A DNA stretch of 6,047 nt, from assembly GCA_900552675.1 (NCBI GenBank), contig USAI01000106.1, positions 1-6,047 on the forward strand, given 5' to 3'. Both the position numbers and the translations under genes were made by a program. Under the pieces are notes generated by a model, which saw nothing but the letters and a program-made list of their open reading frames with translations, ran no database searches and had not been told where the DNA came from. Positions 4,800 through 6,047 of this stretch are shown piece after piece. Source of the stretch: an uncultured Prevotella sp. Lineage in GTDB: Bacteria; Bacteroidota; Bacteroidia; Bacteroidales; Bacteroidaceae. Position 1 is the first letter of the stretch. Every line of letters starts with the position of its first letter.

Positions 4800-6011
4800 A
4801 TGAATAATTCGAACAATTCAAAACTGACACTTATCCCAGTGATGATTACATTCTTCACTATGGGTTTTGTCGACCTCGTAGGCGCTGTATCGAATAATAT
4901 GCAGGAAGACTTCGGGCTGTCTGACTCGGCTGCCAACTTCTTCCCTTCGCTCGTGTTCTTCTGGTTCCTCATCTTCTCAGTGCCCACGGGCATGCTCATG
5001 AACAAGATAGGACGTAAGAAAACAGTGCTTATCTCTATCATCATCACCACACTGGCAGTGTTTATGCCACTGTTCGACAGCTTTATGCCTACCAAGGAAA
5101 GCCAACTGTGGCTGATGTATGTATCGTTCTCGCTGCTGGGCATTGGCAACGCCGTGATGCAAACCAGCATCAACCCTCTGGTAACAATGATTGTGAAGGG
5201 CCACTTGGCCTCAACACTCACCTTCGGACAGTTTGTAAAGGCTATCGCCTCGTTCATAGCACCCCTTATCGCTGCATGGGGCGCCACCACCACAGCACCG
5301 CTGCTGGGCCTGAGCTGGCGCATCTTGTTCCTGCTGTTCTTCTTGGTGGGCATGATTGCTACCCTGTCGTTGGCCTTCACACATATTGAAGAAGAACCTG
5401 GCGACGAGAAGGCATCGGGCTTTGTCGATTGCTTGAAGATGCTGGGCTCGCCCCTCATCCTGCTCTCGTTCATAGGCATTATGTGCCACGTGGGTATCGA
5501 CGTGGGCACCAACGCTGTAGCACCCAAAATATTGCTGGAACGCTTAGGCGAACCTGGCGACTCGCTGAGCAAGTTTGAGTATGCCACCTCGCTCTATTTC
5601 GCCTTCCGTACCTTGGGATGCTTCACCGGATCGTTCATCATGCGCAAGCTGAACATTCGCACCTTCTTTGCCATTATCGTGGTGATGATGGGCCTGTCAA
5701 TGATAGGATTTGTCTTCGGTACCGAGCAGTGGGAACTGTGGGCCGCCATCGCTCTCGTGGGCTACGGCAACTCAAACGTGTTCTCTATCGTCTTCTCACA
5801 GGCTATGCTGTCAGAACCCGAAAAGAAGAACGAGGTGAGCGGACTGATGATTATGGGCCTCTTCGGTGGCACCGTCTTCCCCTTGCTCATGGGCTTTGCC
5901 AGCGATGCCGCTAAGGCTGCTGGCGCCATGTATCCGCAGATATGGGCCGCCGTGGTAATGGCTATTGGCGTAGTGTATCTGCTTAGCTATATTCCAAGGG
6001 TTAAGCAGTAA
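4800..6011 (+). CDS. MFS hexose permease, FHS (fucose/glucose-galactose permease) family
   Basis: This 403-aa inner-membrane protein has about 12 hydrophobic helices (roughly 9-30, 46-66, 74-92, 103-125, 140-160, 172-193, 213-235, 262-281, 286-306, 311-333, 345-366, 377-396) with a hydrophilic central loop (194-212), the MFS plan. The loop after helix 2 carries the MFS motif GMLMNKIGRKK (64-74). QTSINP (121-126) in helix 4 resembles the conserved NP segment of the FHS family. FHS members are proton-coupled sugar symporters; the Bacteroides thetaiotaomicron fructan locus has a similar permease beside its GH32 genes, so import of fructose released by the upstream enzyme is the likely role. That is inference from context. 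The gene starts 7 bp after the GH32 stop, so translation and transcription are probably coupled. Length is slightly below the usual 410-440 aa but both ends look complete. Confidence 0.9.
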   Translation: MNNSNNSKLTLIPVMITFFTMGFVDLVGAVSNNMQEDFGLSDSAANFFPSLVFFWFLIFSVPTGMLMNKIGRKKTVLISIIITTLAVFMPLFDSFMPTKESQLWLMYVSFSLLGIGNAVMQTSINPLVTMIVKGHLASTLTFGQFVKAIASFIAPLIAAWGATTTAPLLGLSWRILFLLFFLVGMIATLSLAFTHIEEEPGDEKASGFVDCLKMLGSPLILLSFIGIMCHVGIDVGTNAVAPKILLERLGEPGDSLSKFEYATSLYFAFRTLGCFTGSFIMRKLNIRTFFAIIVVMMGLSMIGFVFGTEQWELWAAIALVGYGNSNVFSIVFSQAMLSEPEKKNEVSGLMIMGLFGGTVFPLLMGFASDAAKAAGAMYPQIWAAVVMAIGVVYLLSYIPRVKQ

Positions 6012-6013
6012 AA

Positions 6014-6047
6014 GCCCCACCCCCGCGCCGCGCTCGCGCGGCTTCCC
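6014..6047. repeat. GC-rich dispersed repeat, inverted copy cut by the window edge
   Basis: These 34 bases are the exact reverse complement of 771-804. The hairpin GCCGCG (6027-6032) with CGCGGC (6037-6042), loop CTCG, is preserved. The copy begins 2 bp after the permease stop codon and continues past the window edge, so only part of the element is visible. The hairpin is not followed by a T-run, so it is not a canonical intrinsic terminator, though it could still impede transcription or protect the 3' end of the mRNA. Confidence 0.85.

Noticed and set aside
4379..5587. 402-codon open frame on the minus strand, antisense to the end of the GH32 gene and most of the permease gene
   Set aside because: Its translation shows no recognisable domain and it overlaps two genes with clear family motifs. 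It is a shadow of their codon use.
6027..6042. Intrinsic terminator for the permease gene
   Set aside because: The hairpin is GC-rich but is followed by TTCCC instead of a T-run, and the same hairpin occurs at 776-791, far from any gene end. It belongs to a dispersed repeat.

Overview
The window looks like a chromosomal segment of a gut or oral Bacteroidales, most likely Prevotella or Segatella. The supporting signs are a Bacteroidetes-type -7 promoter box (TACCTTTG), A-rich leaders without Shine-Dalgarno sequences, a secreted protein with the C-terminal tail common in Prevotella exported proteins, a small 'MKKTYIAPK' protein of a type familiar from this group, and a GH32 fructanase beside an FHS-type sugar permease, as in Bacteroides fructan loci. 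The genus is an inference from these features; nothing was searched.

Layout. Bases 1-1057 hold no convincing gene. They are packed with repeats and dyads: four full and one truncated copy of a REP-like hairpin, three ArgR-box-like palindromes, a short 22-nt tandem repeat, a GC-rich structured repeat, and then the promoter and leader of the first gene. Bases 1058-2569 encode a secreted 503-aa protein with an N-terminal probable beta-sandwich and a C-terminal sorting-type tail. Bases 2570-2823 form an unusual intergenic region bounded by 12-bp inverted repeats and containing 10-bp-phased TGTTCAATAT repeats. Then come three tightly packed genes: a 55-aa protein (2824-2991), an exported GH32 beta-fructosidase of 591 aa (3017-4792), and a 12-TM MFS hexose permease of 403 aa (4800-6011). 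Two bases after the permease stop begins an exact inverted copy of 34 nt of the GC-rich repeat seen at 771-804, and it runs to the window edge.

How the genes work together. The GH32 enzyme, which has a signal peptide but no lipobox and no sorting tail, would release fructose (or fructose and glucose) from fructan, fructo-oligosaccharide or sucrose in the periplasm. The permease encoded 7 bp downstream would import the hexose. The 503-aa protein could be a surface partner such as a glycan-binding protein, but its function is not shown by sequence. No SusC/SusD pair, fructokinase or hybrid two-component sensor lies in the window, so this is either a minimal fructose-scavenging cassette or one part of a larger locus.

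The least explained parts are the repeats: the covarying REP-like hairpins, the identical GC-rich repeat bracketing the gene block in opposite orientations, the phased intergenic repeat, and the tiny acidic protein co-directional with the GH32 gene.
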